Positions 1 through 6,455 of a stretch of 7,571 nt of DNA are shown one piece after another. The stretch comes from UBA4416 sp044357775 (GTDB taxonomy: Bacteria > Bacteroidota > Bacteroidia > B-17B0 > Aurantibacillaceae): contig JBIKOX010000152.1 in assembly GCA_044357775.1 (NCBI GenBank), positions 1 through 7,571 of the forward strand. Reading direction: 5' to 3'. The position numbers and the translations under genes were made by a program. The notes beneath the pieces were generated by a model, which worked only from the letters and a program-made list of their open reading frames with translations, had not been told where the DNA came from and did not search any database. Positions within the stretch are counted from its first letter, which is position 1. Each line of letters starts with the position of its first letter.

Positions 1-1
1 A

Positions 2-1519
2 TCAGTTATGTCCAGCAATCAAAAATTAGAAACAAAACCAATAGTTATTGAAGTTGTAAAAGGAAATCCACAACCATCAAATGCTGCAGCGCAAGGTGGT
101 CAACAACAAAATCAAACTACTGAAAAAAATCAATACACAAGCGAAATAAGTAATGATGATTTATTTGTAAGAACCTATTTAAGTAAAACAAAATGTTTTT
201 TAGGAGAGCAATTAACCTTAACTCAAAAAGTATATTCGCGAGTTGATTTAAGAGGATTTCAAAATGTAAAGTTTCCACCTTATAATGGATTTTGGTCGCA
301 GCAAGAAAATAATACACAACAAATAAATTTAAAACAAGAAAATGTAAACGGCGTCATTTACAACGTAGCTGACTATAGTAAAGTGTATTTATTTCCGCAA
401 CGCAGTGGAACCCTTGTTATTGAACCTGTTGAATTAGATTGTATTGTCAGAAGACAAACAAAAAGGCAACCGCGTAATATATTTGAACAATTTTTTGGTG
501 CTGGTGGATACGAAGATGTTGTTATAAAAGTTAAAAGCAAACCTGTAAAAGTCGACGTTCAAGATTTACCGCTGCAAAATAAACCAGAAGTGTTTACTGG
601 AGCTGTCGGTAATTTTTCATACAAAGCGGAACTTGACAAAACGCAAGTGAAAGCAAACGAAGCCATTAATCTAAAAATCACCATCAGTGGTCAAGGAAAT
701 ATTAAATTAATTGAACCGCTTAAATTAAACTTACCTGAGTCTTTTGAATCATACGATCCAAAAATTAGTGAAAATATAAAAATTATAGGAGGTGTAAGTG
801 GAAGCATAACCTACAATTACCTTATTATTCCGAGAGAAAAAGGAGACTTTACGTTAAATAATTTAAGTTTTAATTATTTTGACGCAGATAAAAAACAGTA
901 CGTTTCCATTCCTTCACCAGAAATAAAATTAAATGTTTTAGAAGGAGATGCGGGAAGTGCGCAAATTATTTCTCCAGAAAAACAAGGTGTGAAGGAAAGT
1001 GATAATGATATTCGTTATATAAAAACCGGAGATTTAGATTTACAAAAAAATAAAGAAGAATTTTTCTCTTCCACTACTCACTATCTATTACTACTATTCC
1101 CTACTCTATTGTTTTTTGCAGGATTATATCTTGCAAGACAACATGTAAAAGCCAATAGTAACATCATGGCTGTAAAAGAACGTAAAGCTGCTAAAGTAGC
1201 AAAAAGACAATTAGCGATTGCCGAAAAGCACATGACACAAAATAATAAAGATGTGTTTTTTAACGAAGTACTGAATGCATTAAATAAGTATATCGGTGAT
1301 AAATTTGCATTATCTATTGTTGACCTATCAAAAGAGAAAATTACAGAAATGTTAGTATCACGAAATATTACAGATGCTACTGCAAAAAATGTTATTGAAA
1401 CTTTAAATACTTGCGAATACGCCAAATATGCACCGAGCGCCGTTACTGGTGATTTAAATAAAGTTTATCAAGATACCATTGAATTAATTTCGCAAATTGA
1501 AGAACAAATAAAGAAGTAA
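2..1519 (+). CDS. batD: BatD-like membrane protein, 5' end outside the window
   Basis: BatD belongs to the Bacteroides aerotolerance (Bat) group, normally encoded with a MoxR ATPase and the von Willebrand proteins BatA and BatB; its exact biochemical role is not settled. The reading frame stays open to the left edge, and the first Met (position 8) sits inside what looks like the end of an Ig-like beta domain (PIVIEVVKG), so it is not the true start. Counting from that Met: a Gln/Asn-rich linker at 19-45, beta-rich BatD repeats at about 50-185 and 195-312, one transmembrane helix at about 358-377, then a basic cytoplasmic helix (388-408) and a helical C-terminal domain. The 503 visible residues are short of the roughly 550-600 usual for the family; the missing part should hold the signal peptide and most of the first domain. 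batE follows after 24 bp, so co-transcription is likely. The family call is firm; the function is by family only. Confidence 0.88.
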   Translation, partial: SVMSSNQKLETKPIVIEVVKGNPQPSNAAAQGGQQQNQTTEKNQYTSEISNDDLFVRTYLSKTKCFLGEQLTLTQKVYSRVDLRGFQNVKFPPYNGFWSQQENNTQQINLKQENVNGVIYNVADYSKVYLFPQRSGTLVIEPVELDCIVRRQTKRQPRNIFEQFFGAGGYEDVVIKVKSKPVKVDVQDLPLQNKPEVFTGAVGNFSYKAELDKTQVKANEAINLKITISGQGNIKLIEPLKLNLPESFESYDPKISENIKIIGGVSGSITYNYLIIPREKGDFTLNNLSFNYFDADKKQYVSIPSPEIKLNVLEGDAGSAQIISPEKQGVKESDNDIRYIKTGDLDLQKNKEEFFSSTTHYLLLLFPTLLFFAGLYLARQHVKANSNIMAVKERKAAKVAKRQLAIAEKHMTQNNKDVFFNEVLNALNKYIGDKFALSIVDLSKEKITEMLVSRNITDATAKNVIETLNTCEYAKYAPSAVTGDLNKVYQDTIELISQIEEQIKK

Positions 1520-1543
1520 ATGTGACCATTAGATAACTAGACC

Positions 1544-2353
1544 ATGAGACAATTTACTATCGCAAACAATATAAATCAAAATTATAAGTTCGAACGAAAT
1601 AGAGAACTAGCAAATCTTGTAATGATATTATTTTTATTTACTTCCATCTTTTCTTTTGCAAATAATGATATTCAGGCAAAAGCTGAAAAATTATACGCCA
1701 ACAAAAATTATAAGGAAGCAATAAACGCATACGAAACTATTTTAAATGAAGGGCAGGTTTCTTACAAACTATATTACAATTTAGGAAACGCCTATTATAA
1801 AAATAATGAATTAGGAAAAGCAATTTACAATTATGAATTAGCAAATAAACTGCAGCCAAACAACAAGGATATTGAAACAAATTTGAGAATAGCAAATGAA
1901 AAAACAATTGATCAGATAGAAAGCCGCGAAAATTTTTTCATAGGTGCCATAAAATCTGAATTAGTAAATGCATTATCAACAAATGGATGGGCTTGGCTAA
2001 GCATACTCAGTTTAGGTGGCTCTTTACTTTTGGCATTTATATTTTTTACTTCTAACAAATTAATTTTAAAACGGACAGGATTTTTTTTAAGCAGTTCCCT
2101 ATTTGTAGTATTTGTTTTTTCATTGGTATTAGGTTTTACTGCTATAAAGAATAAACAAGCTACCAATTTTGGTATTATTGTAAATCGGGAAATAAAAATT
2201 TATGAAGAGCCAACTGTTAGTTCAAAAGTGAAATTTAATTTACACGAAGGAACCAAAACAAGTATTTTAGAAACTAATGTAAACTGGACTAACATTAAAC
2301 TCGAAAATGGAAATGAAGGTTGGATAAAAACGACTGAGATTGGATTGTTTTAG
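1544..2353 (+). CDS. batE: BatE-like TPR and SH3-domain membrane protein
   Basis: This is the last gene of the Bat operon. The 269 residues show the BatE order: a hydrophobic signal or anchor at 27-39 (MILFLFTSIFSFA, then NN), two TPR-type helical repeats at about 43-70 and 75-108 (KLYYNLGNAYYKNNELGKA), two membrane helices at about 149-169 and 179-200, and a bacterial SH3-like domain at about 208-267 (NREIKIYEEPTVSSKV to NEGWI). TPR repeats imply protein-protein contacts, probably with other Bat proteins in the inner membrane and periplasm; this is inference. The start is uncertain. ATG 1544 gives a 26-residue polar leader before the hydrophobic segment, while ATG 1622 would give a conventional short signal peptide. 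Neither has a clear Shine-Dalgarno site, which is normal in this phylum. Downstream lies a repeat-rich gap and a convergent gene. Confidence 0.87.
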   Translation: MRQFTIANNINQNYKFERNRELANLVMILFLFTSIFSFANNDIQAKAEKLYANKNYKEAINAYETILNEGQVSYKLYYNLGNAYYKNNELGKAIYNYELANKLQPNNKDIETNLRIANEKTIDQIESRENFFIGAIKSELVNALSTNGWAWLSILSLGGSLLLAFIFFTSNKLILKRTGFFLSSSLFVVFVFSLVLGFTAIKNKQATNFGIIVNREIKIYEEPTVSSKVKFNLHEGTKTSILETNVNWTNIKLENGNEGWIKTTEIGLF

Positions 2354-2365
2354 AGGTTTTAATAC

Positions 2366-2470
2366 ACAATAAATGTAAGATTGCTTCTTCGTTCCTCATC
2401 GCAATGACGCTTCGTGAGTAGTGAAACGTCGTTGCGACGAAGGAAGCAATCTCACATCTAATAAAACTAC
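2366..2470. repeat. Direct duplication, copy A, containing hairpin repeat
   Basis: Copy A matches 2525-2629 without gaps at an offset of 159 bp; by hand count 93 of 105 positions agree. Its core (2374-2456) is a long imperfect palindrome. The left arm 2374-2409 holds AGATTGCTTC then TCGCAATGACG, and the right arm 2427-2456 carries the reverse complement, with a 7-nt bulge in the left arm, a 1-nt bulge in the right arm and a loop of about 17 nt. The motif resembles short palindromic intergenic repeats seen in many bacterial genomes; that is from memory, not a search. No ORF for a mobility enzyme is present, so any movement would need help from elsewhere. Confidence 0.85.
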
Positions 2471-2472
2471 AT

Positions 2473-2498
2473 AGATGCTGAATCAAGTTCAGCATGAC
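2473..2498. repeat. Short palindrome ATGCTGAA-TCAAG-TTCAGCAT
   Basis: A perfect 8-bp stem (2475-2482 with 2488-2495) closes a 5-nt loop, and GAC follows on the plus strand. It lies in the 54-bp unique spacer between the two duplicated hairpin copies and is unrelated to them in sequence. The plus strand beyond it is T-rich (2504-2519), so the hairpin could also end batDE transcripts. Motifs of this type (AGATGCTGAA and TTCAGCATGAC) are, from memory, common dispersed intergenic repeats in bacteria. Confidence 0.7.
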
Positions 2499-2520
2499 CA
2501 AATCGTTTATTTTTATTTAC

Positions 2521-2614
2521 AAAAACAATAAAAGTGAGATTGCTTCTTCGTTCCTCATCGCAATGACGCTTCGTGAAAAGTACAGCATCATTGCGACGAA
2601 GGAAGCAATCTCAC
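2521..2614 (-). terminator. Possible terminator of the LamG gene
   Basis: In a minus-strand transcript, hairpin B begins 12 nt after the LamG stop codon and is followed by a U-rich run (complement of 2521-2533, read UUUUAUUGUUUUU). A long stem followed by a U tract fits intrinsic termination. The stem is bulged and longer than a typical terminator, and the element is repeated, so termination may be a side effect of its position. Confidence 0.4.
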
Positions 2615-2629
2615 ACCTTAAAAAACTAC
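2525..2629. repeat. Direct duplication, copy B, containing hairpin repeat
   Basis: Copy B of the 105-bp duplication. The core palindrome is 2534-2614, with left arm 2534-2568 and right arm 2586-2614. The 12 differences from copy A cluster in the loop (2577-2585) and the flanks; the arms differ at only a few positions, and two changes near the loop (2587 and 2590) keep a standard or wobble pair on at least one strand. The match runs out at the stop codon of the convergent LamG gene (2626-2628), so copy B abuts that gene while copy A lies 21 bp past the batE stop. Confidence 0.85.
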
Positions 2630-3687
2630 TGCAACACAATTTTTCGTGTTTCGATGGTAACGCCTTGCGAGTTTATAAGATTTACAAAATAAATACCATT
2701 GCCGCCCCAAGTGCTCATATCAACATAAAATTGCTGTTGTGTAATAGCAGACTGAAATACTTGTTGCCCCAACGCATTACTAATTTTTATTTGATGTCCT
2801 GTTAAATTAGCCAAGTTGCCATTATCAATAGTAATATGATCATTAGTTGGGTTTGGCCAAATTTTAATGGTGTTTTGGTACGTTACCGGATTAAACCCTG
2901 TTATATTAGTATTAATTAAAAGTGTATCAGTAACCGTAATAGTTTGAAAACATAAATTAGCACTATTCAAACCTGTTATTTCTTGTTGTGTTAGTGCGCG
3001 GTTCCACAATGCCACATCATCAATTTCTCCTTTAAAAAAACGACCGCTAGTATTTAATTCTTTACCTATGAAAAGTGGTTGTATTGAATTAATTAAACTT
3101 AAGGTAGCATTTGCTGAGCATTTTAAAAGACCATTTTTATAAAGTTTTACACTTACACCATCATAAACACCTATGATGTGCGTCCAACTGCTTAAAGGAA
3201 TAGAATCAGTAGAACTTGCCCCCGCACTTGTTGATAAATTTTGTAAACCAAATGAGTATTTTGCATCGTTATAATTACCAACTGGTATAAAATTAAATCC
3301 TCCGCCATTATTACTTCTTTGCTTTCCTAATGCAGTTCGTTCAAGATCACCTACCGTTGGGTGCGAGTAATCAGGAATTTTTACCCATATGGAAAATGAT
3401 AAAGTATTTGTAAAATCCAATGAATTATTATCAGGAACTGATATAAAATCACTTGTGCCATTAAAACTATAAGCACTATTAGCACTCCCAAATCTATCGG
3501 TTGTTAAAGTCGCTCCATTAACCGTTCCATCATTTGTATTAATACTTTCATCAATGGCATTACCATTAAAAGGCCACCAGCCTACTAAGCCATTTGTTGG
3601 TAAATAATTAGGAACTGTTTGAGCTAAGCTTGTTACAGCAAATCCGGCAATAGCCAGAGCTGTTAAGAGTACATTTTTTTTATTCAT
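2626..3687 (-). CDS. Secreted LamG-domain protein with T9SS type A sorting domain
   Basis: A 353-residue protein predicted to cross the inner membrane by Sec and the outer membrane by the type IX secretion system, then be attached to the surface or released. Residues 1-22 form a signal peptide (basic start, hydrophobic core, cleavage near SLA/Q). Residues about 34-245 are a LamG/concanavalin A-like jelly roll, shown by GLVGWWPFNGNAIDES, AYSFNGTSDFISV, a segment around SWTHIIGVYDGVSVKLYKNG, and GEIDDVALWNRALTQQEI. A linker follows (246-271), then a sorting domain from about 272 with PNPTNDHITID, ending GIYFVNLINSQG to KIVLQ. LamG folds often bind glycans or adhere, but no ligand or catalytic residues can be assigned. 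The gene lies after tex on the same strand but 327 bp away, so it probably has its own promoter. The start is set by the signal peptide. Confidence 0.9.
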   Translation of the reverse strand: MNKKNVLLTALAIAGFAVTSLAQTVPNYLPTNGLVGWWPFNGNAIDESINTNDGTVNGATLTTDRFGSANSAYSFNGTSDFISVPDNNSLDFTNTLSFSIWVKIPDYSHPTVGDLERTALGKQRSNNGGGFNFIPVGNYNDAKYSFGLQNLSTSAGASSTDSIPLSSWTHIIGVYDGVSVKLYKNGLLKCSANATLSLINSIQPLFIGKELNTSGRFFKGEIDDVALWNRALTQQEITGLNSANLCFQTITVTDTLLINTNITGFNPVTYQNTIKIWPNPTNDHITIDNGNLANLTGHQIKISNALGQQVFQSAITQQQFYVDMSTWGGNGIYFVNLINSQGVTIETRKIVLQ

Positions 3688-3707
3688 AGTATAATTTGTT
3701 TTATACT
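3688..3707. promoter_or_regulatory. Perfect palindrome next to the LamG start codon
   Basis: AGTATAA, a 6-bp spacer, then TTATACT: a perfect 7+7 bp inverted repeat ending at the base before the start codon at 3687. It could be an operator or an RNA hairpin that affects ribosome access. It is AT-rich, so chance is possible. A small GC-rich hairpin (CCGC-AGTA-GCGG, 3716-3727) lies just upstream. Confidence 0.4.
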
Positions 3708-3764
3708 ACTCTGCCCCGCAGTAGCGGTTAGTTTAAATAAATCAGCGTGAGACAGTTGCAAATA

Positions 3765-3882
3765 CTTGTTCACGAGGGAGTCGAAGCCCTTAAGACAAAG
3801 TAAAGCAACGCTCACGCTTTACCGTGAGCGTTATGCTTAAACTTCCCCGTCTTAATTGAACTTTCGACTTTTCGTGAACAGG
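3765..3882. repeat. Long nested hairpin, candidate structured RNA or palindromic repeat
   Basis: Four paired blocks nest within 118 nt: 3767-3775 with 3872-3880 (TGTTCACGA, extended two pairs to 3765/3882), 3779-3785 with 3863-3869 (AGTCGAA), 3790-3796 with 3849-3855 (TTAAGAC), and 3807-3816 with 3823-3832 (AACGCTCACG, 6-nt loop CTTTAC), the last extended by AAGC/GCTT (3803-3806 with 3835-3838). Small internal loops separate the blocks. It lies between the tex stop and the LamG start, more GC-rich than its surroundings, with no coding frame. It could be a terminator for tex, a leader RNA for the LamG gene, or a copy of a dispersed palindromic repeat. The sequence alone does not decide. Confidence 0.65.
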
Positions 3883-4014
3883 ATGATTAGCAAACGCTAA
3901 TGTGTTATATTAATTTAGTTTTTTATCTACTAGTTTTATTTTTAGTGTTATATAAATGTACGTTAATTTTTAAAATTGATATGAAAATTTTCTATTAATT
4001 TAATATAAACAAAA
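3883..4014. other. AT-rich spacer downstream of tex
   Basis: This 132-bp stretch is strongly AT-rich and has no supported gene. It contains a 9-bp direct repeat GTGTTATAT (3902-3910 and 3945-3953) and runs of A and T. It may include the LamG promoter: the minus strand reads TAGCGTTTG at 3891-3899, close to the Bacteroidota -7 box but with three rather than two bases between TA and TTTG, and no convincing -33 TTG upstream. Confidence 0.35.
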
Positions 4015-6261
4015 TTACTTTTTAAATTTTCCTTTTAACGCCGCTAATGCCGAAATCATATCGTTAGGGTCATACGTTACAGCTTCTTCTTTTTTTGGAG
4101 CTGTTTTTTTATGCGCACTCATCCCCTCGCCTTTCATTGATAAAGCAATACGTTTACGTTTCACATCACATTCCGTTACATTTACCCAAACCTGCTGTCC
4201 GACCTTTACCACCAAGTTTGGATCATCTACAAAACTATCGCTCAACTGAGAAATATGAACCAAACCATCTTGATGAACACCCACATCTACAAACGCTCCA
4301 AAATTAGTAACGTTGGTTACAATACCTGGCAAACGCAATCCTTCTCTTAAATCATCGATACTATGCACATGCTCATCAAAACTAAATAATTCAAACGATT
4401 TACGGGGGTCGCGACCTGGTTTTTCCAACTCACTCACAATATCTTTTAAGGTTGGCAAACCAATAGAATCGGTAACATAAGTCATTAAATTAATTTTTTT
4501 ACGTAAGTCTTTTTCTTTTATTAAATCATCGATGCTGCAATTTAAATCGCTTGCCATTTTTTCAACAATATGATAAGCCTCCGGATGCACCGCACTTTTA
4601 TCTAAAGGATGAATACCATCTCTGATGCGCAAAAATCCAGAACATTGTTCAAATACTTTATCGCCCATACGATTTACTTTTAATAAATCTTTACGCGATT
4701 TAAAGGCGCCATGTTCGTTTCTGTAATCAACAATATTTTTAGCTAAACTATCGCCAATACCCGATACATAAGACAATAATTGCTTAGATGCCGTATTTAA
4801 CTCCACACCTACTCCATTTACACAACTCATCACCACGGTATCTAATTTATTTTTTAATGCCAATTGATCCACATCATGCTGATACTGGCCCACTCCAATT
4901 GATTTCGCATCCAACTTTACTAATTCAGCCAAAGGGTCGGCTAAACGACGCCCAATGGAAACAGCACCACGCACTGTTAAATCGTATTCAGGAAATTCTT
5001 CGCGAGCCACATCAGATGCCGAATAGATTGAAGCTCCTGCTTCACTTACCATTATCACCGGAATTGTTTTTGGTAATACATCAATGCTTCTAATAAATTG
5101 TTCCGTTTCGCGAGAGGCTGTTCCATTACCAATTGCAATTGCCTCTAATTGATGCTTGGCGCACATTACCATAACCATATGTTGCGCATCCATTACTCTG
5201 CGTTGCGGCTCGTGCGGATAAATTACTGTTTCTTCTAATAATTTGCCTTGCGCATCCAATGCTACAACTTTGCAACCAGACCTAAATCCTGGATCAATTG
5301 CCAACATTGATTTTTGTCCTAATGGAGAAGCTAATAATAACTCACGTAAATTATCGGCAAAAACTTGTATGGCTTTTTCATCAGCCGTTTGTTTAGTCAT
5401 TAAACGCATTTCAGCTTCAATACTGGGCTGCAATAAACGCTTGTAACCATCTGCAATAGCTAAAGCAATTTGCTCAGCACATTCATTGCGAGACGTGATG
5501 AATTGTTTTTTTAATTGTTCATGCGCTACTTCATCATCAATAATGACGTCCAAAATTAGTATATCTTCTTTTTCACCACGACGCATAGCTAACATACGAT
5601 GGCTCGGACAAGACATTAAAGACTCTTCCCATTCAAAATAATCCTCAAATTTTTGCCCTTCTTCTTCTTTACCTCTAATCACTTTAGTTTTAATAATCGC
5701 TGATTTTTTAAATAGTATTCGCATACCTTCTCGAGCAACAGCATCTTCACTCATTATCTCCGCAATAATATCTCTAGCTCCGGCTAAAGCATCATCCGGA
5801 TGTTCAACTCCTAATTCCTTATTCACAAATTTTAAGGCCTCAGGAAATAGTTCTTTAGTTTGTTGCGCTAAGATTAATTGAGCAAACGGCTCTAGACCTT
5901 TTTCACGCGCAACTGTAGCTTTTGTTCTCCGTCTTGGCTTGTATGGTAAATATAAATCTTCTAAGGTTGATAAGGTTTCAGCTGCTAAAATTTTATCAGA
6001 TAACTCCGGAGTTAATTTACCTTGACCTTCAATAGATTTTAAAATACTTTCTCTACGTTGTTCTAATTGACGTAAGCGTTCAATTTCGTTTTTAATTGTA
6101 ATCACTTGCACTTCATCTAAACTGCCAGTAACCTCTTTACGATAGCGAGAAATAAATGGTACCGTAGCGCCTTCATCTAATAATTCAACAGTAGATTTAA
6201 CTTGTTTTGCATCGATTTTTAGTTCTGCTGCAATTTTAAAAAATAAAGAAGCGTCTGTCAT
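4015..6261 (-). CDS. tex: Tex-family RNA-binding transcription accessory protein
   Basis: A full-length Tex protein (748 residues; family members are usually about 720-785), a cytoplasmic nucleic-acid-binding protein related to eukaryotic Spt6 and linked to transcription and RNA metabolism. Domains in order: helical Tex N-terminal region, about 1-190, with the hallmarks ATVPFISRYRKEVTG (32-46) and LEDLYLPYKPRRRTKATVAR (100-119); a central helical region; a YqgF/RNase H-like domain, about 318-445, with AIDPGFRSGCK (321-331) and IGNGTASRETE (377-387); two helix-hairpin-helix segments, about 481-545 (VNGVGVELNTASKQLL, then GIGDSLAKNIVDYR); and an S1 RNA-binding domain, about 643-712 (GIVTNVTNFGAFVDVGVHQDGLVHIS). 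A Lys-rich tail ends KGKFKK. The start MTDASLFFKIA fits the family N-terminus. It is probably transcribed from its own promoter in the 194-bp gap upstream. No defect is visible. Confidence 0.97.
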   Translation of the reverse strand: MTDASLFFKIAAELKIDAKQVKSTVELLDEGATVPFISRYRKEVTGSLDEVQVITIKNEIERLRQLEQRRESILKSIEGQGKLTPELSDKILAAETLSTLEDLYLPYKPRRRTKATVAREKGLEPFAQLILAQQTKELFPEALKFVNKELGVEHPDDALAGARDIIAEIMSEDAVAREGMRILFKKSAIIKTKVIRGKEEEGQKFEDYFEWEESLMSCPSHRMLAMRRGEKEDILILDVIIDDEVAHEQLKKQFITSRNECAEQIALAIADGYKRLLQPSIEAEMRLMTKQTADEKAIQVFADNLRELLLASPLGQKSMLAIDPGFRSGCKVVALDAQGKLLEETVIYPHEPQRRVMDAQHMVMVMCAKHQLEAIAIGNGTASRETEQFIRSIDVLPKTIPVIMVSEAGASIYSASDVAREEFPEYDLTVRGAVSIGRRLADPLAELVKLDAKSIGVGQYQHDVDQLALKNKLDTVVMSCVNGVGVELNTASKQLLSYVSGIGDSLAKNIVDYRNEHGAFKSRKDLLKVNRMGDKVFEQCSGFLRIRDGIHPLDKSAVHPEAYHIVEKMASDLNCSIDDLIKEKDLRKKINLMTYVTDSIGLPTLKDIVSELEKPGRDPRKSFELFSFDEHVHSIDDLREGLRLPGIVTNVTNFGAFVDVGVHQDGLVHISQLSDSFVDDPNLVVKVGQQVWVNVTECDVKRKRIALSMKGEGMSAHKKTAPKKEEAVTYDPNDMISALAALKGKFKK

Positions 6262-6313
6262 TATGTATCTTGTTTTAGGTTTTGGTGTTTCGTGTTTTGA
6301 GAAACAGTGTAAA

Positions 6314-6321
6314 CAAATATA
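6314..6321 (-). promoter_or_regulatory. Bacteroidota-type -7 box upstream of tex
   Basis: The minus strand reads TATATTTG, an exact fit to the TAnnTTTG -7 consensus of the main Bacteroidota sigma factor. It lies 52 bp before the tex ATG, giving a short A/C-rich leader with repeated AAAAC/GAAAC words (complement of 6271-6305), a base composition common in leaders of this phylum. No clear -33 TTG is seen at the usual 17-21 bp spacing, which lowers confidence. Confidence 0.45.
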
Positions 6322-6455
6322 ATCCTATAAAACCTTGATTGCGCTTGGATTTATCAACAGTATAGTTTTAAATATACATCATAAACTATTCACAATGAAA
6401 GATTTAAAATATAAAAATGTTGAAAATTATTTAAGCTATGGTATTAAATTAGAAA

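Noticed and set aside
8..10. ATG at position 8 as the true start of BatD
   Set aside because: The frame is open to the left edge and the following residues look like the end of an Ig-like domain, with no signal peptide. The gene is cut by the window.
2366..2629. CRISPR array
   Set aside because: Only two long units with palindromic cores and one spacer. Unit length and structure do not fit CRISPR repeats and no cas gene is present.
2494..2805. Plus-strand ORF across the repeats and into the LamG gene
   Set aside because: It consists of repeat sequence followed by antisense of a well-supported T9SS sorting domain.
3770..3790. T-arm-like motif on the minus strand (GGGCTTCGACTCCC), suggesting a tRNA or tmRNA end
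   Set aside because: No acceptor, D-arm or anticodon arm can be built around it and no CCA end follows. The bases are explained by the nested hairpin.
4788..5093. Plus-strand ORF inside tex (also 4095-4307 and 5243-5446)
   Set aside because: These lie wholly antisense to conserved Tex domains and show no family resemblance.
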